NCBI GenBank assembly: GCA_035222895.1
Contig: JAVYIG010006411.1
Span: 1 to 64,000, forward strand
DNA: 64,000 bases
Direction of reading: 5' to 3'
DNA from: Strongylocentrotus droebachiensis
Taxonomy: Eukaryota > Echinodermata > Echinoidea > Camarodonta > Strongylocentrotidae
The translations under genes were made by a program, and so were the position numbers. This document shows, one piece after another, positions 12,267 to 25,900 of the stretch. The notes under the pieces are model-generated. The model did not search any database, was not told where the DNA came from, and saw only the letters and a list, made by a program, of their open reading frames with translations. How positions within the stretch are numbered: position 1 is the first letter of the stretch; the number at the start of each line of letters is the position of its first letter.

Positions 12267-14690
12267 TCATTTTAAGAATAGAGATTACAAAAATGTAATA
12301 GTTTCGTAAGGATTTCAAGAAAATCTCAATGACAATTCTTTTTTTTTAAATAATAGGCCAAAGAGAAAAAAGGTTTACTCTCATCGTGTTACTACCTTCT
12401 TTTAATCTGCTTAACGGTTAATTCATAGGTGCCTATAACGTTTCCATCATTTTACACAATAATCATTCTTTATGATTACAAAATGCTACATCATGTTCAA
12501 ATTCATTTTCAACTTCAACGTAAATTGATCAAACTATACAAAAAACGTCTTAAAAACAATACACCTTTATTTCTTAGTTTTACGATGGATATACTCTACA
12601 TAATATAACTGATTAAATACAATGGTAAATTTAATGGTAGTATGATGTTTTATAAGGTCATAGATTTTGAGAAAATGGTTTTATATTGTTGCAAAAAAGG
12701 GTCTTATAAATATGATGATATGTATCCTTTTTTCAATGATTCGTATCAATTCACTGGTGTAGTATTATTCTTACTGAAAAATAGTACTAAATGTTGATCA
12801 CAATTCTCGGCACTTTTGAGAATGTTTGCCATAAGTTCTTGGGCAAGTCATGAGGTAAAAATCAACTAGATATTTAGATAGATATTTATTTTTTCCGGCA
12901 ACCATGTGGAAATATGCTTCCCACGAGCATTACAAGAAACAGAGTACAATAATGTAAAACATGCAAAACTACACGACCATGTCAATTTTTCAACAAGTTA
13001 AAAAGTATCTTTTAATATAATGTTATACATCTTTATGAACTTACAAGATTTTATGTAATGCAAAAAAGTATTTTTATTTTTAATGAAATGTGCTACGTAA
13101 AGTATACTTTTATGTTTTATATCATTATATTAATTATTATAATCATTCAACATAAGTTTTATAGACTGAAGTACATGTATAGTCAAACATTTTTAAAAGG
13201 TATTTTACGAAATGTGCCTTCATTCTTATTTGTAGTATTTATTGTTATCAAGCCACAGAGTATTTGGATGTCTGATTGAACCACGTTGTTGTTCCTAGAA
13301 GTCTAATGTAAATATGGTAAACAGAAGGCAGTGCAACTTATCACGCTTATCTTAAATGTATTGAAATCCATGAATGTATTTAATAAAGTGTATGACAAAT
13401 ACATGATTGTATTTAATAAAATGTATGGCAAATCCATTAATGTATTTCATGAAATATTTTGTCTCCTAACATTCGTCGTACAATATCATGAATCATGATA
13501 TTCTAGGGTTAAGTGCTCATCTTCGTTAAATTCTACACCAAATCCAGGGATGATATAGTATAGTTGACCTATCTATATTGCAATGTTAAGGTAAGTCAGA
13601 GGTAGTATTAATAATAGTAGTAATAGTAATAACAATGATAATATCGACGAATAAGGAGAACCGAAAACAAAAAGAAGTACCAAAGCATCTACACAAGAAT
13701 GTGAAAAGAGACATAACATTCATAAAATAGGTGAAAATTTGATGGAAATGAGGACCGTCTGTTTGCATCTGTTACACCGATGACCTGACCAACAACATAC
13801 TTATATAGAGAGAATTTACTCCACAAAAATGACCAAGGATCTGTCGGTCTGGAGTCGGTTTGGCGGTTTGACTGCGTTATTAATTGTTCATTGTTTACAA
13901 ACCTTATAATCTGTATTAGTTTGCACTGTTGTATTATTAAACACATAGTCAAGGGTCTCATTTCCATTTGATAAAGGTTTCGTGTCTTTTCCCTTATTTC
14001 GATATTCAGCACGATATAGAGACGAAGTGGCTCCTATGTATGTCATTACTTTGTACATAAATAAATGATGTTCAAATCTAACATAATGCACTGTCGACCC
14101 TAACATTCATTTCGGGGCAAGAATTCCACATTATGTGGTTTGACTCTAGTGGTGACTTTTGATTCAGAGCCCTAAAAATATACCAAATGCATAAAAAGAG
14201 AGCACGAAAGTTCCTGCACAAATTGTGACATTTTGGTTACAAACCCACATTGTTTTTGAGGCCAGGAATTTTGTAATGAAAGTCATCTTCAATTCCTCAC
14301 ATTGGCAACACTTAGAGAGATTCAGATTTTTCGTTTTTCGATCTATTTTTCTTCTCGTCTCTTGGACAAAGATTTCATTGATGTATCAAAGCCATTCCCT
14401 TTAATTAAAACAGAGTAGGATTAAAAGAAATTTTGTATTGTTGCCGATTTGAAGATTAAAATGTGATCAATTAATTCCTCAAAAATACTGTTCTTAAAGG
14501 GGTAAATAATGATAATAATAATAATTTTGATAATATATTTAATACTAGTAATTTAAAAACTATTTAAATCATATTTAAAAAGCGCCTTTTCATAAAACAA
14601 ACAGAAAATACCTACAAACAAACATTTAAAAAATATTCAAATACAGAGATTAATCTGCTTAAAAAGCATGTAAACTGCTATAATAATGAT
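12198..14690. other. 3' flank of the receptor gene, shared with the other two duplication copies
   Basis: It starts with a (CT)n tract at about 12208-12262. The remainder is AT-rich, non-coding and clearly paralogous to 28860-31600 and 48040-50560, with the same order of landmarks (for example ccacatggttgc-like, gtattgaaatc and cgaattagg words). It should include the 3' UTR of the receptor; no polyadenylation site is decided. Confidence 0.6.
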
Positions 14691-14694
14691 AATA

Positions 14695-14955
14695 ATAATA
14701 ACAATAATAATAATAGTAATAGAATCTCATTTACAAAGCGCCTTTTCATAAAATATAAAGTATATAATACAGAAAATACCTACACACAAAAAAGGACTTT
14801 ATCATATAAAGCTTGCATTAATGACAAAGATGAATATTGAGAGAAATTAGAAAAAAATGTGTGGCTAGACAGTTTTTGAAAGCTGCGAGAATATGGCAAT
14901 TCTTTAATACAGGGGGTAAGGAGTACCAGGTCTTAGGGAAATCACAGAAAATGCC
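14695..14955 (-). mobile_element. LINE 3' tail remnant, copy A
   Basis: On the minus strand this is the decayed C-terminus and 3' UTR of a LINE, better preserved at 31690-31935. It is preceded on the + strand by ATA-rich microsatellite and aaagcgcctttt. It is present in all three duplication copies, so it inserted before the triplication. Confidence 0.55.
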
Positions 14956-15465
14956 TTAAAGGTAATACAAAGTTTTGGGGAATTTTGAAAATTGGGTGGA
15001 TAATGAATCTTTACAATTTTGATATATTTGGATGCCCCTGTGGATGTTTTATAAGCACTAAAAAAATTAACCTCTAAAACACTTCTGTTTTCGAGAAAAA
15101 TTGAATATAAAAATTTACCGGTGCTCCCGGTAAATTTTGATAAATTTCAAATAGCGCCTACGGCCGTACAACGGTAGCTGCGACCATGAAAATCTCAGAA
15201 TATGTAGTTGTGATATATAATTTCCAAACGGGAATAGCTAATCGGTCGATTTTAGTCAAGAAACATTGTTTCAAAGCTAAATTGATATCTTGACCTTGAG
15301 AGGGAGCTATACAACATAAAGAGCTTATTATTTATAATTTCATAACTTTAGACTCGATTTCAACCGGGACAACGATCAATGAATATTGTAGGAACGCATA
15401 TGCTTCCAATATGTTAATTTGAATCAAATTCATGACCCCATACCAAAACTTTGTAATACCTTTAA
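14956..15465. mobile_element. TTAA-flanked MITE (Kolobok-like), copy 2, with empty sites
   Basis: TTAA at 14956-14959 and 15462-15465 flank a 502 bp element with ends AGGTAATACAAAGTTTTGG and the inverse complement. The paralogous positions at about 31920 (ggcctTTAATGtttcc) and 50818 (gcaTTAATGtttcac) carry a single TTAA and no element. The insertion is therefore specific to this copy. It is inverted relative to 3413-3878. Confidence 0.85.
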
Positions 15466-15787
15466 TGTTACCAAAATATTTTGTTTAAAGTATTAAATCA
15501 TTAATATCAATAACCCTTGTTGGTAATACTTCTTCCATTTTTCAACTCTGTGCGTTTGTTTAAATGGATCTTCACCACAAAACAGTGTAAAACCTTCATC
15601 ATGTGTAAAAATCTTTCTTAATAATTAACATTTGTCATCATTAATATACAAATTCTTAATTCTTGTGAATGATAGATTGATGCATAATCTGCGTCAGATA
15701 TTGCATTGTTTCCATTAACTAATTGTTATGATACACGACAGGAATAAATTAGTTTCCAGTTCTTCTGAAATTCTTCGTAGGCTGCAC

Positions 15788-16875
15788 TCAAACAGTAATG
15801 TGAGAAACGCCATAGGTTCTGCCTTCTCGGTATGCCTGCATAAGGATAAAAAGTAAATACAAATTATCATTAATTAAAGACAAGTCGTTCGGATTCAATA
15901 TCACGGATAAACGTAAGGTCGTCTACAATATGACAACATTATGTTGCAAGGCACGATGTCAGCATTAATATCTCGGGTTTGAAAACGACTTGCATGTCTG
16001 AAATATATAGAACATAACGTATTGACAATATTTTGGTTGATCTATATTCAGCCTATATTATCCACTCTATAGACATCTATCATCCATCTCAGATTTAACT
16101 CCCTTTTTTGTGTGCTTTTTTTTCTATAAAATGAAATCTAAAAATAAAAAAAAAATAAAAAAATGTGAGGTGTTTTGAACATTTTAAAGCTTAACATCCT
16201 CGACAAATATTCGTTTAAGCAAGATTTTGTTCAAACTCGGAAGTTTCTATCTTGTTTTATGACTTAAGCCTTCCAGTAGAAATATTTTTTCTTTCTCTTC
16301 CCTCTCACTTTGTCTTCCCTTCTAACGCACACTCTTTCCCTCTTCTTATTATTCCCCTATATACAGAGTGAGTCAGAAAAAATGTCCACTTTTTAGAATT
16401 TGTATTATTTGAAGTATGAATATTTAATCATGGGATTCATGATATGTATTGATAGAGTTATACTCCCAGTACATTTAGGTACCATTTTCATTTGAATCTC
16501 TGCATGCATGACTGAACATCAGACACTCTTTAGAAGATTGCCAGATCTCACTTGCGCCAAGTTACTGGGTGAGGAATAAAACAGTGGATTGAACAAAGGC
16601 AGTCAGACAGACACTTACACACGCACACACACACACACACACACACGCGCACACACGTACACACATTAATACACACACACACACGCACATACACACACAC
16701 ACGCTAACTCACCCACACGCACACAAACGGTAACAATTGCTTCATAATTTCCCCTTTTCTGATTAAAAATTCATTTTGATCAAGATCGCTGAATTTTAAG
16801 TGGCATTTCCCTGACAATCTTTCCCACTACCACCATCATATCATCATCATCATCATTGTCATCATCTTAATCTTT

Positions 16876-16915
<40 letters not shown>

Positions 16916-19900
16916 ACATGAAGACACATGAATCTAATGTGCTATATTAATACGTAGGTACATTATCAATCGCTGGCTATGTCTTTTGCTGGTGTGTGGA
17001 TGTGCGTGTGTTTGTGTACCTGTGCCTGTGCGTGTTTGTTTGTGCATGTGTGTGTGTGTGTGTGTGCGCGTGTGTGTGTGTGCGTGTGTGTGTGCGTTTG
17101 TGTGCGTGTGTGTTTGTGTGTGTTTTTCTGTCTGGCTATCTTTGTTCAAAACGCAATTTTATTCCTCACCCAGCAACTTGGCGCAAGTGAGATCTGGCAG
17201 TCTTCTAAAGATTGTCTGATGTTCAGTCATGCATGCATAAATTCAAATGAAAATGGTACCTTAAAATGTACTGGGAGGATAACTCTATCAAGACATATCA
17301 TGAAACCCATGATTAAATATTGATACTTCAAACAATACAAATTTTAAAAAGTGGACATTTTTTCTGACTCAGTCTGTATATCTATCTATATCTCTTTCTT
17401 ATAAGGTCGATCGATCGGTCTATGAAAAGCAGAAGAAAAAAATAATATGGGCCTAGGTTGTAATTTTTTATTGAACTGTCCGTGTTCTATAATGATACAT
17501 TATTTCTGTTTGTCATGAGCGCCAAGCTGAAGAACCAATCACAATCATTATAAAACTATTACTATCATGCACCATCACTATCATTATTTTGTTCAAATAT
17601 ATTAATTTTACATACATGGCGTAATGTCACCGCAATCTTGCCATCAACTGTAGAGATTTCACCGAGATACTCTTCAAAGTCTCCCCCTTCGTGAGTGCCG
17701 CAGTACTGAAAACTGTTTAGAGGACAAAGAGCAAATCAGCAAAAACAAATTCTCGGTCGTTAGAATGGCAAGATCATAAATAAAGGTTTATGGACGTTAA
17801 AAGTTATCGCGTAAATATAGTACTGGGGTAGAATTGCAAATATCAACAACATACCTTAAATGCCTTCACCTTTCATTTTATTTTCATGTCCCCATCGAGC
17901 GGATTTTCTGGTGAAGGTGCAGGCGACTTAGAGGCCTAGCTTAATTATCGTTGGTAGCCATCACTAGAACCCCATCCATTAATAAATTAACATTAAAGTC
18001 AGTTGTGCCTTGTATTTTGCCTTGTAATATGTACAATTTATGCTCCCCAAACTAAAGCTTCTTTCTTCAAAGAAACATTGTAAGGATAATTAGGACCAAA
18101 CCTACCCGATCTCCCTCATGCTAGGTATCCGTCTCAGCCTGGTAACGAATGTCTTCAGATTCCTCCAATGCAGATTGACGTCGTACAATTCCAGCTTCTC
18201 CAAGAGAGGTGTCTCTGACTCTAGGCTATAGATAAGCGTCTTGGCGTTTAAGATCTGACCACTGCATCCACTCACAAGGAGACTGCGTAGCTGACGATTG
18301 TAGTCCCCAAGTCCAGCCATGACATATTCCAGGACCTGCTGAAGATTGTCGAAGTTTGGACTACTCTCCACTCTGAGGCTTAAGACGTTGGGAACGGCAG
18401 TGATGAGTGAGGAATGGTCATTGAAGTTGTCCAGGTGTCCAATTGTAAGACGCTTGACGAAAGGAAGAGTGGACAATTTGGGATTTTCTAGACAGCACTC
18501 CCATACCTTCATCTCTTCCAGATTGGTACAAGATCGCAAACCAAGCCAAAGGGTTCGTGTCAGGTTTGCCCGCAGATGACAATACGTGAGATCCACAGAT
18601 GTGATCTATATGATTACGAACAACATGGCATAGGTATAGCTTTATATACGAAATAGATTGTACATATCAACAAACACCAAAAATGTTATCAGCATCGGAA
18701 ATATGAAAAGAGTTTATCAGGGACAATATGGAGCACATCATTATTCTTGTCATAATCGTCCACGCCAGGCCAGTATTGTACTGATTTGAATTAGTGTTGC
18801 GCTAAACATGAACATTATTATTTACCTGTTTTCGTACATTTGGCGGCAGTCTACCCAATCCGACGACTGCACTTGCCGGCAATGATTCTAGACACAGCTT
18901 GCCATCGTCAAAGAAAGTTGGAAAGTTAGTCGTTGAATTCGATATGTCACCTCTGGCTTCACCAATACAGTCCAGAAGAAGTCTGTGCTTGATTTCTTTG
19001 CTGATTACTGTCTCCTCAAGTTCCAGGATGAGTTGAATAGAAGACATCAGCAGATTGTCACCCGAACCAGCCAGGAAGCGGATCACATCAGCATACATGA
19101 GCGGTGTAGCACTTCTGCGTACATTCTTCAGGAACTGGTCGAGGTCGCCCTGGGAACCGGCCAAGAACTTGCTTGCACAATACTCCTGTGCCATTTTGTG
19201 AAAGAACTCGACGTACGTCTTGGAGGCTTCCCCGTTTATTATGTATTTGACTGGAATTGTATGCTTTGACAGCAGACCAAGTTTGATACCAATGCCTTCG
19301 TATTCTTCGAACCCTTGAAGATCAGTGTCGTCAAATACCACCTTCTGCTCGTCCTTCAAGAGTCCAGTGAGTGCCACTTTTCCGAGGTTTTGAAGGAGGG
19401 CGTGATAGTCACATTCAAAGGTATCGTCCTTGGATCTTGCATGAGTGAGTAGAAACTGGATGATGTTGTCAAACAACCCTGTCAGGGAAGAAACCTGGTT
19501 AAGAAGGCCTTCTTCCCAGAGGTGACAGATCATCATGCAGAAGAGTGGTATGCTGACGATGGTATCGATAAATGCATTGCCATGTAGGAACTCTGTTAAT
19601 TTGCCAACTTCTTCCGGTTTTGACTTCGACGTGAAGTATTTCTCGATAAAGGACATCGCTTGGGATTGTGTGAAGCCCTCAATTTCCATTTTCGTGTAGA
19701 CTCTGGTCAGTCTTGGAATGTTAAACTCCTTCTCTAGATAAGGCCGACTGGTGACGATAAGGCGACATCGCCTGTAAATCTTGTTTCCAATAGCCAATAT
19801 GATATTGCTCTTTGGGTTCTTGGTAGACAACTTACCCTTGTATTCATCATACCCATCCAGCGCTAGCCCACAATCATCTTCATGTCTGCCAATGAACCCT

Positions 19901-22900
19901 TCAAGAGATTCTGGGGTCACTCCGTGGATGTTCCCGAGGGTTTCGGACAGTATGGCTTCTCCTAGAGACATGTCTTCATCAGCTACTCTCAACTTCAAAG
20001 CAAAGAATAGAGGAATATCATTGAGTGGAGAGCTCTCTTCCTGATATGACCAGTCATATGCCATCTTTGCAACGGCGCAGGTCTTGCCCCTTCCCGCTTC
20101 TGCGACTAAGAGGATTCTGTTTGGTAGACGTCCATTGACTCTCACCCGAAACACATCACTGATAGACCCAGGAAGAATTTCTCTCATACCTGCTCCTGTC
20201 TTCTTGTTTACAAAGTAGACGATCAAGTTTGTAAACAGGTTCTTCAGATCAGCAAAATCTTCTGGATCCCACGGTTTTCTCTGTATCTGACACGTCTCGG
20301 TCTTGTAATAGTCAATCAGATGCTTCCTCAGGTAGGCTGTTGCAGTAGCTTTTGCACTAAGGATATCCAAGCAAGGTTCTGTTAAAAAGAAAATGTTGAA
20401 CCTTAAAGATTGAAACAGAAGAATCTTCATTACTGTAAGCAAATTACAGGTAAATGTTAATCTAAACGATTTTGAAGACAAATTTCTTTCTTAGAGCTAG
20501 AAGTAAATATCTCCTACCACAATTTCAACACGAACAACTATCGAGTGGGGATGGTCACATTCGTAAATACTTTCCAAAAATCAACCTAAGACAAATTAAA
20601 TAGCGTTCTGCATCATATACTGAAATGTGCGAAATTACAGTGACTTTATTCGAACATGATTTCTTGAAGTAGTAATAAAGATTGTAGGAGTTGTCCTTAA
20701 GTTGACTTCTTGAAAGGCTCTGCCATCGTATTGAAAAACAACTACTGCCTTTAAAACCATACATTATCATTAATAATCTCCACCATTCTGGACAAGTAAT
20801 TGTCCTAGGAAGGTGATCGTCCAGTTGACTGCTGTCCGGGTGGGGACATCTTGGTGAAGCTGTACATACATATGGACGAAATCAAAACGCATCAAGTTGA
20901 CACATTGATAAGATATCTACCTTCGGGCTGCAAGATGTCGGGGAAATGCCTTTCAGCAAGGAAAACGAGACCAGCTTGACGAAGCGCTTTCTTCAGTCGA
21001 AAGGGTAACTCCGAAGGAACAACTTCTTGGCGCCATTCAAATAACATGTCCGTGTTCCCTTTACACGTAACCATTCCTTCTATCCTGTTCGAGGCAGCAA
21101 ACCTATCAAGGACACCCTCCGAAAAACCGAGCCCTCGTCCAAGAGCGCACATTTGGTCATCGCTTTCTATGTCTCTCGCCACACTTCTCAACGTACTCCC
21201 GTGTTCATCAGCACTGTCACTGCACACTTTGCAAACAAACAGAGAAATGAGATGGCAGTTTTGTTATTATTATTATCTTCCGAAGGAGAGAGGTTCCACA
21301 TAATCCGAAACGTGGTTTTGCTCTGTTGATCTTGCATTCATATTTTTTAAAACAAAAATAATAGAATTTCAACTGAAACATGTTAAAGTACATACACTGT
21401 GTAAAGGGAGGAGGAGAATGGTGCACTTACGATTTTTAGCCAGCCCTTGAACATCTGGAAAGTACTGATCTGCAATCATGACGAGTCCAGCTCTAACAAG
21501 GGCTTCTTTAAATGAAGCACGTTGATCCCGTTGTCTCACCGTCTGACGCCAATCGAACAGCATCATGCGACTCCCTCTGCTGGTTTTACTTCCCAGTATC
21601 TCGTTTGTGCCAAGGTACCGGTTTATGTCAGCCCTGGAGAAAGTCAGGGCCACACCGAGGTTCTCAATCTGAGCATCCGATTCGATGTCCTCGGCAACGT
21701 TGAAGACCTCTTCATCGGACAACGGTTTGCAGGAACCCTCTACAAAGTCAATTCCACTTTCAGAACTTGATTTTCTCACTTCCTTTCCCGTCGCCACGTC
21801 AGTCAGTTCCTGATTGCTTCCATTGTCACTGTTCTTTGCAGCGGTTGCTGAATCCGTCTTAAGAGTGTGAACTTCATTACATGGCCCGGAGGAGAAGGTA
21901 TTTGTCTCTATCGCCGCACTTTGCCCTGGGTCTTCTTCTCTTTGTCCGTGTGAATCATTGTTCAGGATCAAGGGTTCACTTGATCTTGAGCCGGGGAAGA
22001 CGTCTAAATATATTGTTCTTCTGTCCACCCTGGGTTTTTGTTCACATACTGAGCTTACTGATTGAGCTGAATAGTCACTAGACACAAGATCAGTACCTTC
22101 ACAACTTGTTTCATTGACAGCATCAACGGCAGCGGTTGCTGAATCCGTTTTCAGAGTGTGAACCTCATCGCATGGCCTTAAGGAGAATGGATTTGTCTCT
22201 ACCACCGCACCTATACCTGGGTCTTCTTCTCTTTTTTCGTGTGAATCATTGTTCAGGATCAAGGGTTCACTTGATCTTGAGCCGGGGAAGACGTCTAAAT
22301 ATATTGTTCTTCTGTCCACCCTGGGTTTTTGTTCACAAACTGAGCTTACTGATTGAGCTGAATAGTCACTAGACACAAGATCAGTACCTTCACAACTTGT
22401 TTCATTGACAGCATCAACGGCAGCGGTTGCTGAATCCGTTTTTAGAGTGTGAACCTCATTGCATGGCCTTAAGGAGAAGGAATTCGTCTCTACCACCGCA
22501 CCTATACCTGGGTCTTCTTCTCTTTTTTCGTGTGAATCATTGTTCAGGATCAAGGGTTCACTTGATCTTGAGCCGGGGAAGACGTCTAAATATATTGTTC
22601 TTCTGTCCACCCTGGGTTTTTGTTCACAAACTGAGCTTACTGATTGAGCTGAATAGTCAATAGACACAAAATCAGTACCTTCACAACTCGTTTCATTGAC
22701 AGCATCAACGGCAGTGGTTGCCGAATCCGTTCTAAGAGTGTGAACTTCATCGCATGGCCTTAAGGAGAATGGATTTGTCTCTATCGCCGCACTTTGCCCT
22801 GGGTCTTCTTCTCTTTGTTCGTTTGAATCATTGTTCAGGATCAAGGGTTCACTTGATCTTGAGCCGGGGAAGACGTCTAAATATATTGTTTTTCTGTCCA

Positions 22901-25900
22901 CCCTGGGTTTTTGTTCACATACTGAGCTTACTGATTGAGCTGAATAGTCACTAGACACAAGTTCAGTACCTTCACAACTCGTTTCGTTGACACCATCAAC
23001 GGCAGCGGTTGCTGATTCCGTTTTCAGAGTATGAACTTCATCGCATGGCCTTAAGGAGAATGGATTTGTCTCTATCGCTGCACTTCGACCTGGATCTTCT
23101 TCTCTTTGTCTGTTTGAATCCATGTTTGAAATTTCACTTGATCCAGAGCCAGGGAAAATGTCTAAATATATTGTTCTTCTGTTTTCCCTGGCTACTTGTT
23201 TACATACTGAGCTCACTGATTGATCTGAATAGCCACTAGACCAGAGATCAGTACCTTCACAACTCATTTCGTTGACAGCATCAACGGTTTTTCTCAGAGC
23301 TGCCTTGCCTGCAAATTAATTACAAAAAATGATAACCGTAAACTGCGATAGTCAGTGGCGGATCAAGGATTCTTTTGTAGGAGTTGCGGGCATTGTCATG
23401 ATCATTTCCCGAAGCACCGCTTTTTGAGGTAGATGAATTACAATTAGAGGACGTATAGGAGGGTTCGTTTTACAGGTTCTCTTTCGCCCTTTGCTTTCTT
23501 TCTTCCTTTCTTCTTTCACTATTTGATCGTACCTTCTGTACCTCATTTCTTTGCTCTACGAAAGAGCAGTACTGAATAAGGGACTTATTATTAAATAATT
23601 GATGCATAAAAACACTAATAGATAGTTTACGTAGTTGATACACATTGATGTTTAACTTTTTCAAATCGTTTTCAAATGTGCCCTAAATGTTATTGCTCTT
23701 AGTGCCATCTTTTGGCGTGATAATAAACATTTCATATCAATTCATAATTGCTTTCCCAAACCTCAATTTCATATGTAATATGTGGTTGAATATATGTTTT
23801 ATAAATAACAAAAATATAATTCTAGTTCAGAAGGAAATGTCACAGGAAATCGACCCAGAGGCTATCCACCCAAAAGATGGCTTGACTGCATATTAGAGGA
23901 CTGCAAAGCAAGATCCATACCAAGGCTGACAGATGCATCAAGACTGGCTGCAGACAGAAATACCTGGCATATCATCACCATAGAGAAGCCATCACGAGGT
24001 CCCTGGCCTGCGTAGACGGCATAAGTCAAAGTAAGTCAATTCTAGTTTTAAAAATGTCTTAATCTATCTGTTTTCTAATATGTATTTACTCTTTCAAAGT
24101 GAGATTTTCAAGTCGAAAGTTTGTTCATTTTACACCACGTGGACACCTTATCGAAATGCATAATAACTACATCCATATATATTACAGTTAACCTTAGTGG
24201 AAATGTGTGAAACAGGTTAGAATCATTAGCAAAAAGCCACAAATTTAAGTAATCTGTCAAGTTTGGCAAATCATTTATATGAATTATTTAAAAAAATTGA
24301 GGTACTAATACTGACCCCTGAGGAAGACCACACGTTGTCATATGTCATAATGAGCCATATCCATCATAATTCACAAACTGAAATCTATCATGAAAATAAT
24401 GTGTAAACCACTGAAGTGGCAGTCCCCTAATTTCCATAATGTTCTAGTTTACTAGCCAGTATTTTGTGGGCAATCGTATCAAAAGCTTTCTGAAAATCTA
24501 GGAATATGCCTAGGGTCATACTATCCCTATAACGACTGCATTTCATCATTAACAAAATTGCTTAACGACATCTTGGTACAATAGTATTTACAAAAAACAA
24601 ATTGGTGCTTACACAAGACATCGTTTCTTTCAAAATAATCAAGTAGCCCCTTATTAACTAGTTTCTCAAATAACTCTGAGATTGGTCGGTAATTACCTGG
24701 TATTTTTATCTCTCCCTTTTTTTAAATAGGTGTAATTGTAGCTACTTTCATCGCCTCTGGAACCACACCCAACAAGGTAAGCCAATGGTCTTGCAATTAA
24801 ATCATACCTTGACTTGGCAGAGGCAACCTAACCTTCATGAGTTTTACACCCGTTGCACACGTGGCGCCATTTGTCTGACGTATAACTGTGTCGTCGACTG
24901 ACCTGGCCTTCGACGCGCTATTTGAGAATGGTATCGAACAAAAAGCGAATGTGTAATTTTCTTTGAATTACTGAGATGAACACCAATTGCCTTTTACAGG
25001 CTTGATTAGCGCAAGTATATTTACAGCGCATGAAACCTCACCACGGGCATGGTCATGACAATGAGTGGGGCAATGTAGTTACCTGAGAAATATTCTCGAA
25101 CGTTTCTCTCTCTTTCTTCTGCCTTGTTAAGCCTGTCAAGTAGGTCCTTCTTGGCGTCTTTATTTGAAGGTTGTTCATTTCGCCATCTTCCAAGCAGTCT
25201 CATCGAAGCCTTCTCTGCATGCAATTCGCAGGCAGTCAATACCTATCAAAATCACACAAAGAAAGTGATGTCAAACATGGACGGTATATCTATCTAATAC
25301 TGGCATGCCCTCTAGCGCCATCTCAAAATTTCGTGAATATCAAAATTAGTTTGAGAACGAGAGTAATAATGAACATGAATGTAATTACATTGAATAACAA
25401 TGCAAGAGATGCCCATTCAAGCATTAAAGGGTTTAAGTATCTGATCCTCTTTATAGGTCTTCCGTCTAATCAAATTCAAATATAGGATTTCGCAGCGAAA
25501 TTCGTCAGTTTGTCATTCAAATTCAAATACTTTGCATTTAAGTAAGAGCAGATCGGCTTTGCCATGCCAATTATCATTCAATTTCCCGTTTTTGTATTTA
25601 ATTTAGGATTTTGGTAGAAGGGTTTCATAGATCTGTAATATAATTAAAAAACTGCTCAACTAGCATTCAAATTAATCGTCACTTGTCGAGGCGTCATTTT
25701 TATCATTTAAATTAACACCTGTAATTCGTATTCGCTGTTTATTCAAGTTAGGAATCCGCCAGTAGATCGATGGCTAAAGACTTAATCATGCTCAAATTGT
25801 GTGACTCTACTCCCTACCAGTGGCGGATCTAGGGGCGGGAGGCCCGGCCCCCTTCGCTGGCCAAAAATAGGTAAATTTAACCTTTAACAAAACACGGGCC

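Noticed and set aside
11878-12309. Second + strand frame over receptor exon 8
   Set aside because: Out of frame with exons 1-7; the in-phase frame encodes M4 and ends at 12197.
16979-17323. Cys/Val-rich frames over (TG)n
   Set aside because: These are translations of a microsatellite inside a foldback MITE and carry no coding signal.
17616-17712. Alternative reading [14 protein letters not shown] in NLR exon 7
   Set aside because: Differences between copies A and C fall mostly in third positions of the YCGT-EGGDFE frame, and only that frame joins exon 6 (phase 2) to exon 8 (phase 0).
21881-23239. Series of similar + strand frames at 291-base spacing
   Set aside because: They are antisense shadows of the coding repeats in NLR-A exon 3; the minus-strand frame is the one that splices and encodes Death and NACHT domains.
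21837-23285. Regularly spaced repeats as a CRISPR array
   Set aside because: The units are 276-291 bases, contiguous and in frame within an exon, with no unique spacers; the genome is eukaryotic.
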